From assembly GCF_013141695.1 (NCBI RefSeq), contig NZ_WHNY01000059.1, forward strand, positions 1 through 64,000: a stretch of 64,000 nucleotides of DNA, given 5' to 3'. The notes under the pieces were generated by a model, which was not told where the DNA came from, did not search any database, and saw nothing but the letters and a program-made list of their open reading frames with translations. The DNA is from Paenibacillus plantarum (lineage in GTDB: Bacteria; Bacillota; Bacilli; Paenibacillales; NBRC-103111). A program made the translations under genes and the position numbers. Numbering within the stretch: position 1 is the stretch's first letter; each line of letters begins with the position of its first letter. Positions 34,183 through 42,404 of this stretch are shown here, in pieces.

Positions 34183-35178
34183 ATGACTAAACTTCGTTGG
34201 GGAATTCTAGGCTGTGCGGGTATTGCCATCCGTGCCTGTATCCCAGGAATTAAGCAGTCCGAAACCGGTGTTGTAAGCGCAATCGCTAGTCGCAATCTGG
34301 AGAAATCTCAAGAGGTTGCCACTCGACTTGATATCCCGAAAGCTTATGGAAGCTACGAAGAATTGATTGCTGATCCAGATATTGATGCGATCTACATTCC
34401 TCTTCCGAACCATTTACATAAAGAGTGGACGATCCGCGCAGCGCAGGCAGGAAAGCATGTATTGTGTGAAAAGCCTGCTGCTCTGACCGCCGCTGAAGCC
34501 CAGGAAATGGTTACGGTTAGCGAAGAAGCTGGCGTGCTGTTCGCTGAAGCTTTCATGTACCGCCATCACCCTCGTTACGAACGCGTGAAAGCCATCATGC
34601 AATCTGGCGAAATCGGAGATATTCGCGGTATTCACGGTACATTTACGTTCAGCAACCCGGATGATAGCAAAAATGTTCGTTACGTCCGCGAATGGGGAGG
34701 CGGCTCGGTCTATGACGTTGGCTGTTACCCGCTAAGTGCGGCTAGATATTTGCTAGAACGTGAACCTGAGGCTGTTACCACTCATGCGTTCTTCTCACCG
34801 GAACATGATAACGTCGATATGATGATGTCCGGACTTGTTGAATTCAGTGGCAATGTAGCCCTCACGTTCGATTGCGGGATGTGGGCTTCGTTCCGAAATA
34901 CACTTGAGATTCTAGGTTCTAAGGGGCGCATTGTGATTCCATCGGCCTTTGTAACTCCAACTGAAGAATCCGGTCATTTCCAAGTTTTTGTCGGGAACGA
35001 GCAGCGCGAAGAGAAAGTCCCTTTCCTTAACCAGTACGCCCTGCAGGTGGACGATATGGCCTATGCTGCTTGGGGTGAGAAAGCGCAGCGTTTCCCTGCA
35101 CATGATGCCATTTTAAATTTGAAAGTTATCGACGCCTGCTTGCAATCCGCAACAGAACGCGCGCGCGTTCAGCTTTAA
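34183..35178 (+). CDS. Gfo/Idh/MocA-family oxidoreductase
   Basis: 331 residues, ATG after AAAAGGAG. LRWGILGCAGIAIRA gives the Rossmann turn, AGKHVLCEKPAALTAAEA the family's EKP active-site motif at about 90-107, and GGGSVYDVGCYPLSAARYLL the C-terminal domain. Resembles sugar-type dehydrogenases of the 1,5-anhydrofructose or glucose-fructose oxidoreductase branch. Followed after 30 bp by an aldo/keto reductase, so the two likely act on the same sugar under control of the divergent AraC protein. Confidence 0.9.
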   Translation: MTKLRWGILGCAGIAIRACIPGIKQSETGVVSAIASRNLEKSQEVATRLDIPKAYGSYEELIADPDIDAIYIPLPNHLHKEWTIRAAQAGKHVLCEKPAALTAAEAQEMVTVSEEAGVLFAEAFMYRHHPRYERVKAIMQSGEIGDIRGIHGTFTFSNPDDSKNVRYVREWGGGSVYDVGCYPLSAARYLLEREPEAVTTHAFFSPEHDNVDMMMSGLVEFSGNVALTFDCGMWASFRNTLEILGSKGRIVIPSAFVTPTEESGHFQVFVGNEQREEKVPFLNQYALQVDDMAYAAWGEKAQRFPAHDAILNLKVIDACLQSATERARVQL

Positions 35179-35208
35179 TATTTCAAACCGAGAGGCTGGA
35201 GATCATAC

Positions 35209-36147
35209 ATGAAACACATTCAAATTAAAGGATTAGATAAACCGGTATCCAAGTTGGTGATGGGATCTGACTTTTTCAGACTAGATAACCCGCACGAAGT
35301 TAGTGAAATCCTTCATCATTATTTGACTATTGGCGGGAACACGATTGATACTGCTCATATTTATTGTGGTGGACAAAGCGAGCAAGCGATTGGTATTTGG
35401 TTGGACGAAACGGGCAAAAGAGAAGAAATGGTGTTATTCACCAAAGGTGCTCATCATGATAACAACGGTCCTCGCGTGAATCCGGAAGCTATTCGTCAGG
35501 ACTTAATGACAAGTTTAGATCGGATGCGCACCGACTACATCGATTTGTACGGTTTACACCGTGACGACCCTGCAACACCTGTTGGCGTCATTGTCGAAGC
35601 TTTGAATGAGCATCTGGAAGCTGGCAGAATCCGCGCTTTCGGCGGATCCAACTGGACGCATCAGCGCTTACAAGAAGCGAATGAATATGCCGCGAAGCAT
35701 GGCCTCGTCGGCTTTAGCTTCAGCTCTCCTAACCTCAGTCTCGCTAAGCCAAATGAGCCGTTCTGGGCTGGCTGCGTCTCTGCCGATACAGAAGCCTTGC
35801 GCTGGTACGAAGAGCAGCAGTTTCCACTGCTGTCATGGTCTTCGCAAGCGCGCGGTTTCTTCACGGGCCGGTTCTCGCCGGAAATCCGCGATAACGCGGA
35901 TCTCGTTCGCGTATTCTACAGCGACGAGAACTGGACGCGGTTGCAGCGTGCGCAGCAGCTCGCACAGGAAAAAGGCGTGAGCGCTATCCAAATCGCCCTC
36001 GCCTACGTGTTAAGCCAGCCGTTTCCGGCATGCGCGCTGATCGGTCCGCGCACCGAGGCCGAGATGGTCTCCTGCCGCGATGGCGCAGAGCTAGTGCTGT
36101 CGGCGCAAGAGCTGGCCTGGCTTGATTTGACTGGAGCTACGGTGTAG
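35209..36147 (+). CDS. Aldo/keto reductase
   Basis: 312 residues. TIM-barrel signatures: NTIDTAHIYCGGQSEQAIG near 43-62 with the catalytic Asp and Tyr, MVLFTKGAHH with the Lys, TDYIDLYGLHRDDP with the His, and ALIGPRTEAEMVSC for NADPH binding. Reduces carbonyl groups of sugars or aldehydes. Preceded by GAGAGGCTGGAG. The last 350 bp are GC-rich compared with the start. Strong terminator 15 bp downstream. Confidence 0.92.
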   Translation: MKHIQIKGLDKPVSKLVMGSDFFRLDNPHEVSEILHHYLTIGGNTIDTAHIYCGGQSEQAIGIWLDETGKREEMVLFTKGAHHDNNGPRVNPEAIRQDLMTSLDRMRTDYIDLYGLHRDDPATPVGVIVEALNEHLEAGRIRAFGGSNWTHQRLQEANEYAAKHGLVGFSFSSPNLSLAKPNEPFWAGCVSADTEALRWYEEQQFPLLSWSSQARGFFTGRFSPEIRDNADLVRVFYSDENWTRLQRAQQLAQEKGVSAIQIALAYVLSQPFPACALIGPRTEAEMVSCRDGAELVLSAQELAWLDLTGATV

Positions 36148-36162
36148 CACCATAATGCTCGC

Positions 36163-36213
36163 AAAGAGGCTGTCTCAAAGGTCAATTTCGACTTTTTGAG
36201 ACAGCCTCTTTTT
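36163..36213 (+). terminator. Intrinsic terminator of the reductase operon
   Basis: 17-bp stem AAAGAGGCTGTCTCAAA/TTTGAGACAGCCTCTTT with T6 after it. Confidence 0.93.
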
Positions 36214-36250
36214 TCGTTATTGACCGATGCGTAAACCTGCTTCCCGCAAT

Positions 36251-36440
36251 CTAATTGGATTTTCTCCATCTATTTGAAGCGGATTCCACGAATTCGAAGG
36301 ATTAACTGTATTTCCTGTAGTTATATTCCTTCGATTTGCTCGTTTCTTCAATTTTGTTACAAATTAGATGTACTTTTTCCATCTATTCACAAAAATGCTT
36401 CAGATTCGAGCAAATTAGCTGTAGTTTATACATCTAAACA
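36251..36440. repeat. Diverged copies of the AACTGGATTT repeat family
   Basis: Four loosely related segments: 36251-36275 (CTAATTGGATTTTCTCCATC...), 36301-36324 (ATTAACTGTATTTCCTGTAG...), 36362-36388 and 36411-36440. They resemble the cleaner copies at 38687-38876. The rest of this gene-free stretch (36214-36864) holds a hairpin AAAGGGAACG/CGTTCCCC-TTT at 36582-36622 and, on the minus strand, two tiny frames with ribosome binding sites (36669-36782 and 36637-36684) that I do not call as genes. Confidence 0.55.
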
Positions 36441-36873
36441 CGAATATAGTCAGTCACCATGCGTCCACAAAGCTACAAGTCAGCAATAATCCTACACCCA
36501 AGGTTAATACTCGCCAATCCGCAAAACACACAATCCACTGAGGTTTCCGATATCTGAACACATGATAAATAGCGTTGTTTTAAAGGGAACGCAAATACGC
36601 TATATGCCTCCTCGTTCCCCTTTCCTCAGTGTTGTCTTATGGCTTACGGAAGTTATCGTCCGAACCATTTAGTTGTTTTTCCATAACGTTCCCCTACTAA
36701 AATAAATGGTATGCCTACTGGGTGATCTTCGCCTTGTTATCCGCGCAAGCAACGAATCAACATGTACCACCTTTTCATTCATAAGCTCCTTTATTACTTC
36801 AGTACTACAATAAACTAGTACTTATTTAACATTGTAATGATTGATATGATTCATTTAAAGGACGGTGGTCATT

Positions 36874-37203
36874 TTGAAACATAAAATAAATATTTCACTA
36901 AGTATTTTGTTATTTGCTTTTGGTGTGTTTTTTTGGAATTTTGCAATTCACAAACCTGGAGAAGGGTTCGACAATTTGGGTTATGGTATTTTGGGTTTTA
37001 CTCTCACTGCACTTGGAACGATCAGCACGGTAGCTTCCATCATACACTTAGCTGTTAAGAGTTCTATTTTTAAATTTAATAACTATAAACAGCCGTATAT
37101 CCTAAGAAGAATGTTCAGCTTTTTCTTATATTGTTTATTAAGTGCTCTAATAATCTTAGTTTTAGGTTTTGTGACGCTAATCACCCTAGAAAGCTTGGCC
37201 TAA
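36874..37203 (+). CDS. Small membrane protein, unknown function
   Basis: 109 residues from TTG at 36874, preceded by AAAGGACGGTGG; GTG 36865 is the alternative but lies inside that site. Three hydrophobic segments (ISLSILLFAFGVFFWNFAI, YGILGFTLTALGTISTVASI, FSFFLYCLLSALIILVLGFV) with a basic loop. Low GC. First of three small membrane-protein genes in a row; no family recognised. Confidence 0.7.
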   Translation: MKHKINISLSILLFAFGVFFWNFAIHKPGEGFDNLGYGILGFTLTALGTISTVASIIHLAVKSSIFKFNNYKQPYILRRMFSFFLYCLLSALIILVLGFVTLITLESLA

Positions 37204-37233
37204 TATTCAATTTAACTCTAGAGGAGGGCTTAA

Positions 37234-37518
37234 ATGCGAGTATTTAACATAATCATCTTTTCATTGAATCTAATAATTTTATTTTTACTTTTTTACGGAT
37301 TCCCTAAATTCATAGCAGTTGTTGCGCAAGGTACTGTTTGGAGTAATCTTAACGAAATATTGTCGGAATACTTTACCTATTACTTACTATTTCTCTTATG
37401 TTTTTTATGCAGTTCTATGGCTTTATTTAGAAATAGAACCAATACAATTTCAAAGCGTACATTTAGCAGTATAGGAGTAATTCCTATTCTATTTTTAATC
37501 GGATATATTTGCTTTTAA
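37234..37518 (+). CDS. Small membrane protein, unknown function
   Basis: 94 residues after GAGGAGGG. Three hydrophobic spans (IIIFSLNLIILFLLFYGF, YYLLFLLCFLCSSMALF, GVIPILFLIGYICF). Follows the first small membrane gene by 30 bp and precedes the third by 13 bp. No known domain. Confidence 0.72.
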   Translation: MRVFNIIIFSLNLIILFLLFYGFPKFIAVVAQGTVWSNLNEILSEYFTYYLLFLLCFLCSSMALFRNRTNTISKRTFSSIGVIPILFLIGYICF

Positions 37519-37531
37519 TGGAGGTTTTCTT

Positions 37532-37708
37532 ATGAACTGGTTATTTTATATTGCATTACTCCTAACATTCTTAGCTCTATTCATCGCTCTGCAAGGTGGG
37601 GATGGGTTTGAGCCAATGTTAAATTTGATTGTCGCTATTCCAATATTCATTATTGCTGCTATTTTACTTTTCATTTGGTGGTACAAATCAAATAAATCAC
37701 CTACTTAG
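37532..37708 (+). CDS. 58-residue two-span membrane protein
   Basis: ATG at 37532, 7 nt after GGAGG, stop TAG at 37706-37708. Two hydrophobic helices (LFYIALLLTFLALFIAL and LIVAIPIFIIAAILLFIWW) joined by an acidic loop (GGDGFEP) and ending with a basic tail (YKSNKS). The excellent ribosome binding site and tight spacing to the gene before it support it as real. It shares its two-helix hairpin style with its neighbours. Confidence 0.72.
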   Translation: MNWLFYIALLLTFLALFIALQGGDGFEPMLNLIVAIPIFIIAAILLFIWWYKSNKSPT

Positions 37709-37988
37709 GAAAAACAAGAATTACCCTCGATAATGAATATAAGTCTTACGTTGATCCGTGATTCTCGCCTTCCATTTGTGCCTTTACTTGCTTGCGGTAT
37801 TTGTACATGCTGCTGAAAACTGAAATGAAGTTACATTGAGAAGAAATCGCGATCTCCATCCATGTCTCATCAGATAGTTTACGTTTCAAAGACTTCCGAT
37901 TTTGTAAGCCGATTTTTCTTACAAAAATCAAACCGAAATCAAAGCCCCTTCGTTACCTCAATTAGTACATATAAAGGAGTTGGTCACT

Positions 37989-38600
37989 TTGAACAAATGG
38001 ATGTATGCAAGCATCTTTGTAATCGTCATTCTCGCTGCTACAGGATGCAGCAAACAAGAAGCCGAACCAGCCGCCAGCTCACCCACCCCTGCGGCTGTAG
38101 CAGTCGCGAGTTCACCGACTCCGACACCGGCGCCTGCAGCAACAGTGACACCAGCTACGCCGACTCCAGTGGCGACCACAACGGTTGCGCCCATAGCGTC
38201 GGTAAGCCTTACGCCTTCAGCCAGTGCAACGCCGCAGCAACAAGCTTCGGCGACACCTGCAACGGTTGCGCCTACACCAACACCGGTTGTCGCGAAGCCA
38301 ACCCCCTCGCCAGTTGCTACACCTTCACCATCGCCTACCGCTCAGCCACAGGCGACGCTAAGCGCCGCCGACTCCAGCGAGAAAGCTCAACTGCTGTATA
38401 AAAACAACTGCCTGTCCTGCCATGGCGCAGGTCTTACAGGAGATTATGGACCCAATCTGACCAAGGTCGGTGCGCGTAAGACGAAGGAACAAATTACCGC
38501 GCAAATTATGAACGGGAAGATCGAGATGCCCCCTTTCAAAGACACCTTGAAAGCAGACGAAATCGAAGCCTTAGCGAATTGGCTTTCGGGTATGAAGTAG
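37989..38600 (+). CDS. Secreted lipoprotein cytochrome c (CccB-like)
   Basis: 203 residues from TTG at 37989, 9 nt after AAGGAG. Lipobox ATGC at about 18-21, then ~105 residues almost wholly Ala/Pro/Thr/Ser/Val (for example PTPTPAPAATVTPATPTP), then a small cytochrome c domain with the haem motif CLSCH at ~139-143 and a distal Met in EMPPF. Such tethered c-type cytochromes shuttle electrons on the outer face of the membrane. The linker is unusually long. Near-neighbours are an ECF sigma pair and a secreted triple-repeat protein. Confidence 0.88.
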   Translation: MNKWMYASIFVIVILAATGCSKQEAEPAASSPTPAAVAVASSPTPTPAPAATVTPATPTPVATTTVAPIASVSLTPSASATPQQQASATPATVAPTPTPVVAKPTPSPVATPSPSPTAQPQATLSAADSSEKAQLLYKNNCLSCHGAGLTGDYGPNLTKVGARKTKEQITAQIMNGKIEMPPFKDTLKADEIEALANWLSGMK

Positions 38601-38686
38601 GTCATGAGGGACTTCTCAACGTGTTTCTTATAGGAGCAACTTCCTAATCTAGAGCTCTTTTGTCTCACCAGGGGGTAGCTCTAAGG

Positions 38687-38876
38687 ATTAACTGGATTTC
38701 CTACATCTATTTTCGAGTAAAAGTAGCTTATTTGGAGTTTAACTGGATTTCCTACATCTATTTTTGCTCAAAATTACCCGTTTGCCGATTTCGCTCATAA
38801 ATAACGGGAGGAAATCCAGTTAGTTTGCGAAATCACGGCATTTCGCTTGAATTAGCTACAGAAAATCCAGTTATTT
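38687..38876. repeat. AACTGGATTTCC repeat family, two direct and two inverted copies
   Basis: Direct copies at 38687-38713 and 38738-38764 share TTAACTGGATTTCCTACATC; inverted copies lie at 38808-38823 (GAGGAAATCCAGTTAG) and 38853-38876 (GAAAATCCAGTTAT). Arms can pair over the intervening DNA. The gene-free stretch 38601-38933 contains nothing else I recognise. Confidence 0.75.
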
Positions 38877-38933
38877 GAACACTGCCCTCCTGGACTTCTC
38901 GCTGTATATGGAGAGTTTCTATTGTCGTAACAA

Positions 38934-38979
38934 AAAAACGGGCATTCCCTCTTTAAACCAAAGAGGGAATGCCCGTTTT
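38934..38979. terminator. Terminator, probably bidirectional
   Basis: About 20-bp stem AAAACGGGCATTCCCTCTTT/AAAGAGGGAATGCCCGTTTT with A7 and T5 flanks. It lies just before the stop of the anti-sigma gene (minus) and downstream of the cytochrome gene (plus). Confidence 0.92.
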
Positions 38980-38989
38980 TCTTCCCAGC

Positions 38990-39751
38990 TTAAACTGACC
39001 CCAACACTTTCTTCCCTCTTGGCTGGCTGCCATTAGGATCCGGTTCCAACGTAACACCGATGGAATCGATATTCAAATTTTTGGCATGAACATCATAAGA
39101 CAGTACGCCTACCCCTTTATTATCCACACGCAGCGTTCCGCAGTTGTACTTTTTCCCGTTATGATTCAACCATACCTGATAAGTCCAATCGCCACTCGTT
39201 TCATTCAGTCCCGACAAGTTCACGACAACTTTATGAACATCCCCGTACTGCACAACCCAAGCTGTTCCCGAGGCTGCTGGCATGGAAGTGTCCGCCGATG
39301 TCAAATTGAACGTATTGACAACCTTTGATGGCTCACTCATACCACTTGCTGTTTCCTTGGTGTGAAAAGCTTCATAGTTCCATATAGCACCTACAACGAT
39401 ACCAAGCACGACCACGGCAGCTGCCCCATACATCCATGCAAATGAACGCCGCTTAAGAATTGGACCTTTATTGTGCTCTACGTTATGAATCTCTTCTTTA
39501 TGGTTCATTTCTTTATGAATCGGCTCATTACGGATGGCCTCCATCACTTGCCCCTTCAAATCCGGCGGAAGTTCCACTTCTTCCATCTGGTAAGGCAGCG
39601 TTAGCCAGACAGCGCGCAATTCTGGCAGTTCTTCTCTGCATGAGTCACAGGTACGCAGATGCCGTTCGAAAGAAGCACGTTCCCATTCCGTGCATTCGCC
39701 TGTTAAATAATTGATGATAAAGCTGCAGTCAATAGGTTCTTGTTCTTTCAT
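38990..39751 (-). CDS. Anti-sigma factor, zinc-finger plus RskA-like domain
   Basis: 253 residues. N-terminal zf-HC2 domain with HLRTCDSCREEL (His-x3-Cys-x2-Cys) at ~30-41, one membrane span at ~102-125 (SFAWMYGAAAVVVLGIVVGAIW) and an extracytoplasmic anti-sigma-K/RskA-type domain (WVVQYGDVHKVVVNLSGL, WTYQVWLNHNGK). It should hold its sigma factor at the membrane until a signal outside frees it. The start overlaps the sigma gene stop by 4 bp. Confidence 0.9.
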   Translation of the reverse strand: MKEQEPIDCSFIINYLTGECTEWERASFERHLRTCDSCREELPELRAVWLTLPYQMEEVELPPDLKGQVMEAIRNEPIHKEMNHKEEIHNVEHNKGPILKRRSFAWMYGAAAVVVLGIVVGAIWNYEAFHTKETASGMSEPSKVVNTFNLTSADTSMPAASGTAWVVQYGDVHKVVVNLSGLNETSGDWTYQVWLNHNGKKYNCGTLRVDNKGVGVLSYDVHAKNLNIDSIGVTLEPDPNGSQPRGKKVLGSV

Positions 39752-40320
39752 ATGTCATCCTCCCCTCGTGATGTCAAATGCTTACGAAGTATTTTTAAGC
39801 ATTGATGTAGTCGGCTCTTTACGGTGCCTACTGGTTCATTCTTTTTAGAAGCAATCTCACTTAACGAATAGCCTTCCCAATACATCATTTCGATCAATTC
39901 AATCTGATTTGTTGATAAATGCACATAAGCTTGTTGAATTTGTTCAACCGTCGACTTACGGGATATGACCGACTCCGGATTCGAATCCCCCGAAACGAGT
40001 GCTTGTTCCCACTCACGTGGCTCAAATCGAACGACTTGGCCCAGTTTACGATTTTTGCGTACATAATCAATCGTAATATTGCGTGTGATCGTAATGATCC
40101 AATTGACGAACACGCCTTTGCTGGCATCATAGCCCTTGCTGGTTGTCCACAGACGCGTAAACACTAATTGTACGATTTCTCTAGCTTCTTGCTCATTCTT
40201 CATGGATTTCATAGCAAACGAGTACACAAGCTTAGCATAACGATCGTAGAGCTCTTCTAAAGCAGAATGCTCTTTCGCCATAATTAGCTGCATAAGCTCC
40301 CCATCTGTTCGATTTCGCAT
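39748..40320 (-). CDS. ECF-type RNA polymerase sigma factor
   Basis: 190 residues. Region 2 shows ALEELYDRYAKLVYSFAM and FVNWIITITRNITIDYVRKN; region 4 shows IELIEMMYWEGYSLSEIASK with EPVGTVKSRLHQCLKILRKHL. Length and motifs fit SigK-like ECF factors paired with RskA-type anti-sigma factors. Targets could be the secreted repeat protein transcribed just upstream and the cytochrome nearby, but I found no shared promoter motif. Confidence 0.93.
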   Translation of the reverse strand: MRNRTDGELMQLIMAKEHSALEELYDRYAKLVYSFAMKSMKNEQEAREIVQLVFTRLWTTSKGYDASKGVFVNWIITITRNITIDYVRKNRKLGQVVRFEPREWEQALVSGDSNPESVISRKSTVEQIQQAYVHLSTNQIELIEMMYWEGYSLSEIASKKNEPVGTVKSRLHQCLKILRKHLTSRGEDDI

Positions 40321-40390
40321 AGCTTGGCTCTCCCCGAGTGAAAGTGATGTCTAATTAACTCTTACATTACCATATTTTCAGCTCGTACAG

Positions 40391-40428
40391 ACAAAAACTC
40401 CAACCTTTCTGCCGTAAGCAGTAGGTTG
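40391..40428 (-). terminator. Terminator of the triple-repeat secreted protein gene
   Basis: CAACCT...CTGC/GCAG...AGGTTG stem (40401-40428), followed on the minus strand by GAGTTTTTG. Confidence 0.75.
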
Positions 40429-40459
40429 AAGTTCGCAATCACAGCTTTTTTTGTACCAA

Positions 40460-42139
40460 TTACCTGATTTCAGTTTTTGCAGGATCTAGAACGAACCACA
40501 CTTTTCCTACATTTTGGCCTGTTGTATCTCCAGGATTTTTATCTTTAACCCAATAGTACAATGGCCAACCTTTGTAGGTGTTTTGCTTTGTTCCGTCAGT
40601 TCGCGTGAATTCACCAAAATCGCTTGCATTCAAATCACTTGACACTGTCAGATTCGCATCATAGAATATCGGCCAGTTCACAATACATGCACCGACGCAA
40701 GCGTTCACATCACCTTTATCCTTGGTAAACAAGTACAGCGCCATGCCATTCGTATCAACTAGATATGTGCCAAGTTGATCAGATTTGCTTGTTTTTACCG
40801 AACTGTTGACAGCTTTCGTTCCACTGAAAGTCGCTGGATCTACGACGAACCATACATTGCCTACATTTTGTCCTGTCGTATCCCCCATCTTCTTATCGTC
40901 TACCCAGTAATACAAAGGAAAGCCTTTGTAAGTCGTTTGCTTCTTGCCATCCGCACGAATAATAGTTCCAAAATCAGCCGAGTTCATACCCGTAGGTGCA
41001 GCAATATGGTCGGCATCGTATAAAGGCCATTTTTCCAAACATTTTCCTGCACAGTTGCTGACACCTTTCGTATCTTTATCGTAATAATAAAGTGTCATAC
41101 CCTTGGTGTCCGTCAAATAGTTGCCAAGATCGGCCTTGGTCCCTACTGCAATCCCAGCTGCAGGTTTAATGACATACCAAAGTTTACCAACCGTATCGCC
41201 TTTCGTATCGCCTGCTGCTTGATCCATAGCATAGTAATATAAAGGCCAACCTTTGTACATCAATTGTTTCTTACCGTCTTTGCGCAGTAACACAGTAAAA
41301 TCGGCTGCTTCAAAGCCTGCTGGCACCATCAGTTGATCATCATAATAAATAGGCCATTTTGCTAAGCAAGCATCCACACAAGAATTCTGATCAGCTGCAT
41401 CTTTGGTAAAATAGTAGAGCGTCATTCCTTTGGAATCAGCCAGATAGCTTCCAAGCGCATCGTTCTTCTTTAATTGCAGTGACTTGTATGTAAGTGCTTC
41501 AAGTTTATTCGCAGCCAGGATCCCCTTTTCTGATAACACAGCTGCGAGTGTTTTGTCGCTGCCTTTCACTGTCGCGTGCAAAGCTTCGATTGTCGCAGTT
41601 GCCACATTCATGTTGACGAGCTGGCCAGCACCTGCGATTTTGGATAGTCCCTTTTGTTCAGCAAAAGCAAGTGCCTGAGCGAATTCAAAATCTGTTCCTT
41701 GCTTGTATCCGAGGGCTTCCAGCAATACCTTGTAGTAAGCTTGCGCTGTGATGCCAGTTAGCGGATCAAATTGGTCTCCGCCTGTGCCTTGCCAGCCTAA
41801 CTCAGGATGTGCTTTGAGGTAACCAAGAACCGCTTGGCCTTCTTGATAGACAAGACTCGCATCCTTGAAATTAGTCATCCCACTGTAAGCTAATGCATCA
41901 GTTTCCAGTCCTTTTAAACGTAAAAACATGATCGCTGCTTGAAATCTCGTTGTAGACTTACTTAGATATTCCGTCGTAAGACCGTTGCCGTCTCCTTGTA
42001 AGATTCCCAGATCGCCTGCCACATCTGTCTCCGATTTGACTTGCATTTGCTCAGCTGCAATCGCTGTCAACGCGGTCAAACCCATGATAACACCTAGAAG
42101 TACAACAGCTGAAAGAACTAATTTCTTCAAATATCTCAT
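40460..42139 (-). CDS. Secreted protein with SLH-like region and three COG4315-type repeats
   Basis: 559 residues. Signal peptide ~1-28. Residues ~35-215 resemble SLH-type modules (VAGDLGILQGDG, FQAAIMFLRLKGL). Three ~105-residue copies of the Lipoprotein_15 'secreted repeat of unknown function' follow, each with LGxYLxDxxGMxLYxFxKD, a Cys pair (CVDACLAKWP, CAGKCLEKWP, CVGACIVNWP) and GWPLYYW...GDTxGxxVGxxWFVxxP. The repeated Cys pairs suggest redox or metal chemistry outside the cell. Lies upstream of the ECF pair and near the cytochrome c. Confidence 0.82.
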   Translation of the reverse strand: MRYLKKLVLSAVVLLGVIMGLTALTAIAAEQMQVKSETDVAGDLGILQGDGNGLTTEYLSKSTTRFQAAIMFLRLKGLETDALAYSGMTNFKDASLVYQEGQAVLGYLKAHPELGWQGTGGDQFDPLTGITAQAYYKVLLEALGYKQGTDFEFAQALAFAEQKGLSKIAGAGQLVNMNVATATIEALHATVKGSDKTLAAVLSEKGILAANKLEALTYKSLQLKKNDALGSYLADSKGMTLYYFTKDAADQNSCVDACLAKWPIYYDDQLMVPAGFEAADFTVLLRKDGKKQLMYKGWPLYYYAMDQAAGDTKGDTVGKLWYVIKPAAGIAVGTKADLGNYLTDTKGMTLYYYDKDTKGVSNCAGKCLEKWPLYDADHIAAPTGMNSADFGTIIRADGKKQTTYKGFPLYYWVDDKKMGDTTGQNVGNVWFVVDPATFSGTKAVNSSVKTSKSDQLGTYLVDTNGMALYLFTKDKGDVNACVGACIVNWPIFYDANLTVSSDLNASDFGEFTRTDGTKQNTYKGWPLYYWVKDKNPGDTTGQNVGKVWFVLDPAKTEIR

Positions 42140-42296
42140 ACCCGTACACGCCTCCTTAAATGGGGTGAAGCAAACTCAATTTTGTTAGAATGCTTTTCCT
42201 TCTTAAGGTAACGAAGCGGAATGGATATCGGTTTGTACTCCTTTCATAAATTATTGAAAGAGAACAAATCAAACAACATTCGATCCGATAGACGAC

Positions 42297-42391
42297 CTTC
42301 CTTCGCCATGATAAGATAGAAGGAAGCGTTATTTTTAGCCAAATAAGCCTATTAACATAGAATCGTTACTTAGCTTTCCAGACGGAAAGCT
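42297..42391 (+). promoter_or_regulatory. Leader of the DeoR gene with two stem-loops
   Basis: CTTCCTTC/GAAGGAAG (42297-42304, 42319-42326), followed by TTATTTTT, and the perfect AGCTTTCC/GGAAAGCT hairpin (42372-42379, 42384-42391) only 3 nt before the AGGAGG site. Either could tune expression of the regulator. Confidence 0.5.
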
Positions 42392-42404
42392 GTCAGGAGG
42401 TACC

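Noticed and set aside
36637..36782. Two tiny minus-strand frames (37 and 15 residues) with ribosome binding sites
   Set aside because: They overlap, resemble no known peptide and have no clear promoter; too weak to call as genes.
37746..37931. 61-residue minus-strand frame between the small membrane genes and the cytochrome
   Set aside because: No ribosome binding site and no domain recognised. It could be a transposase-like scrap, but nothing in it proves that.
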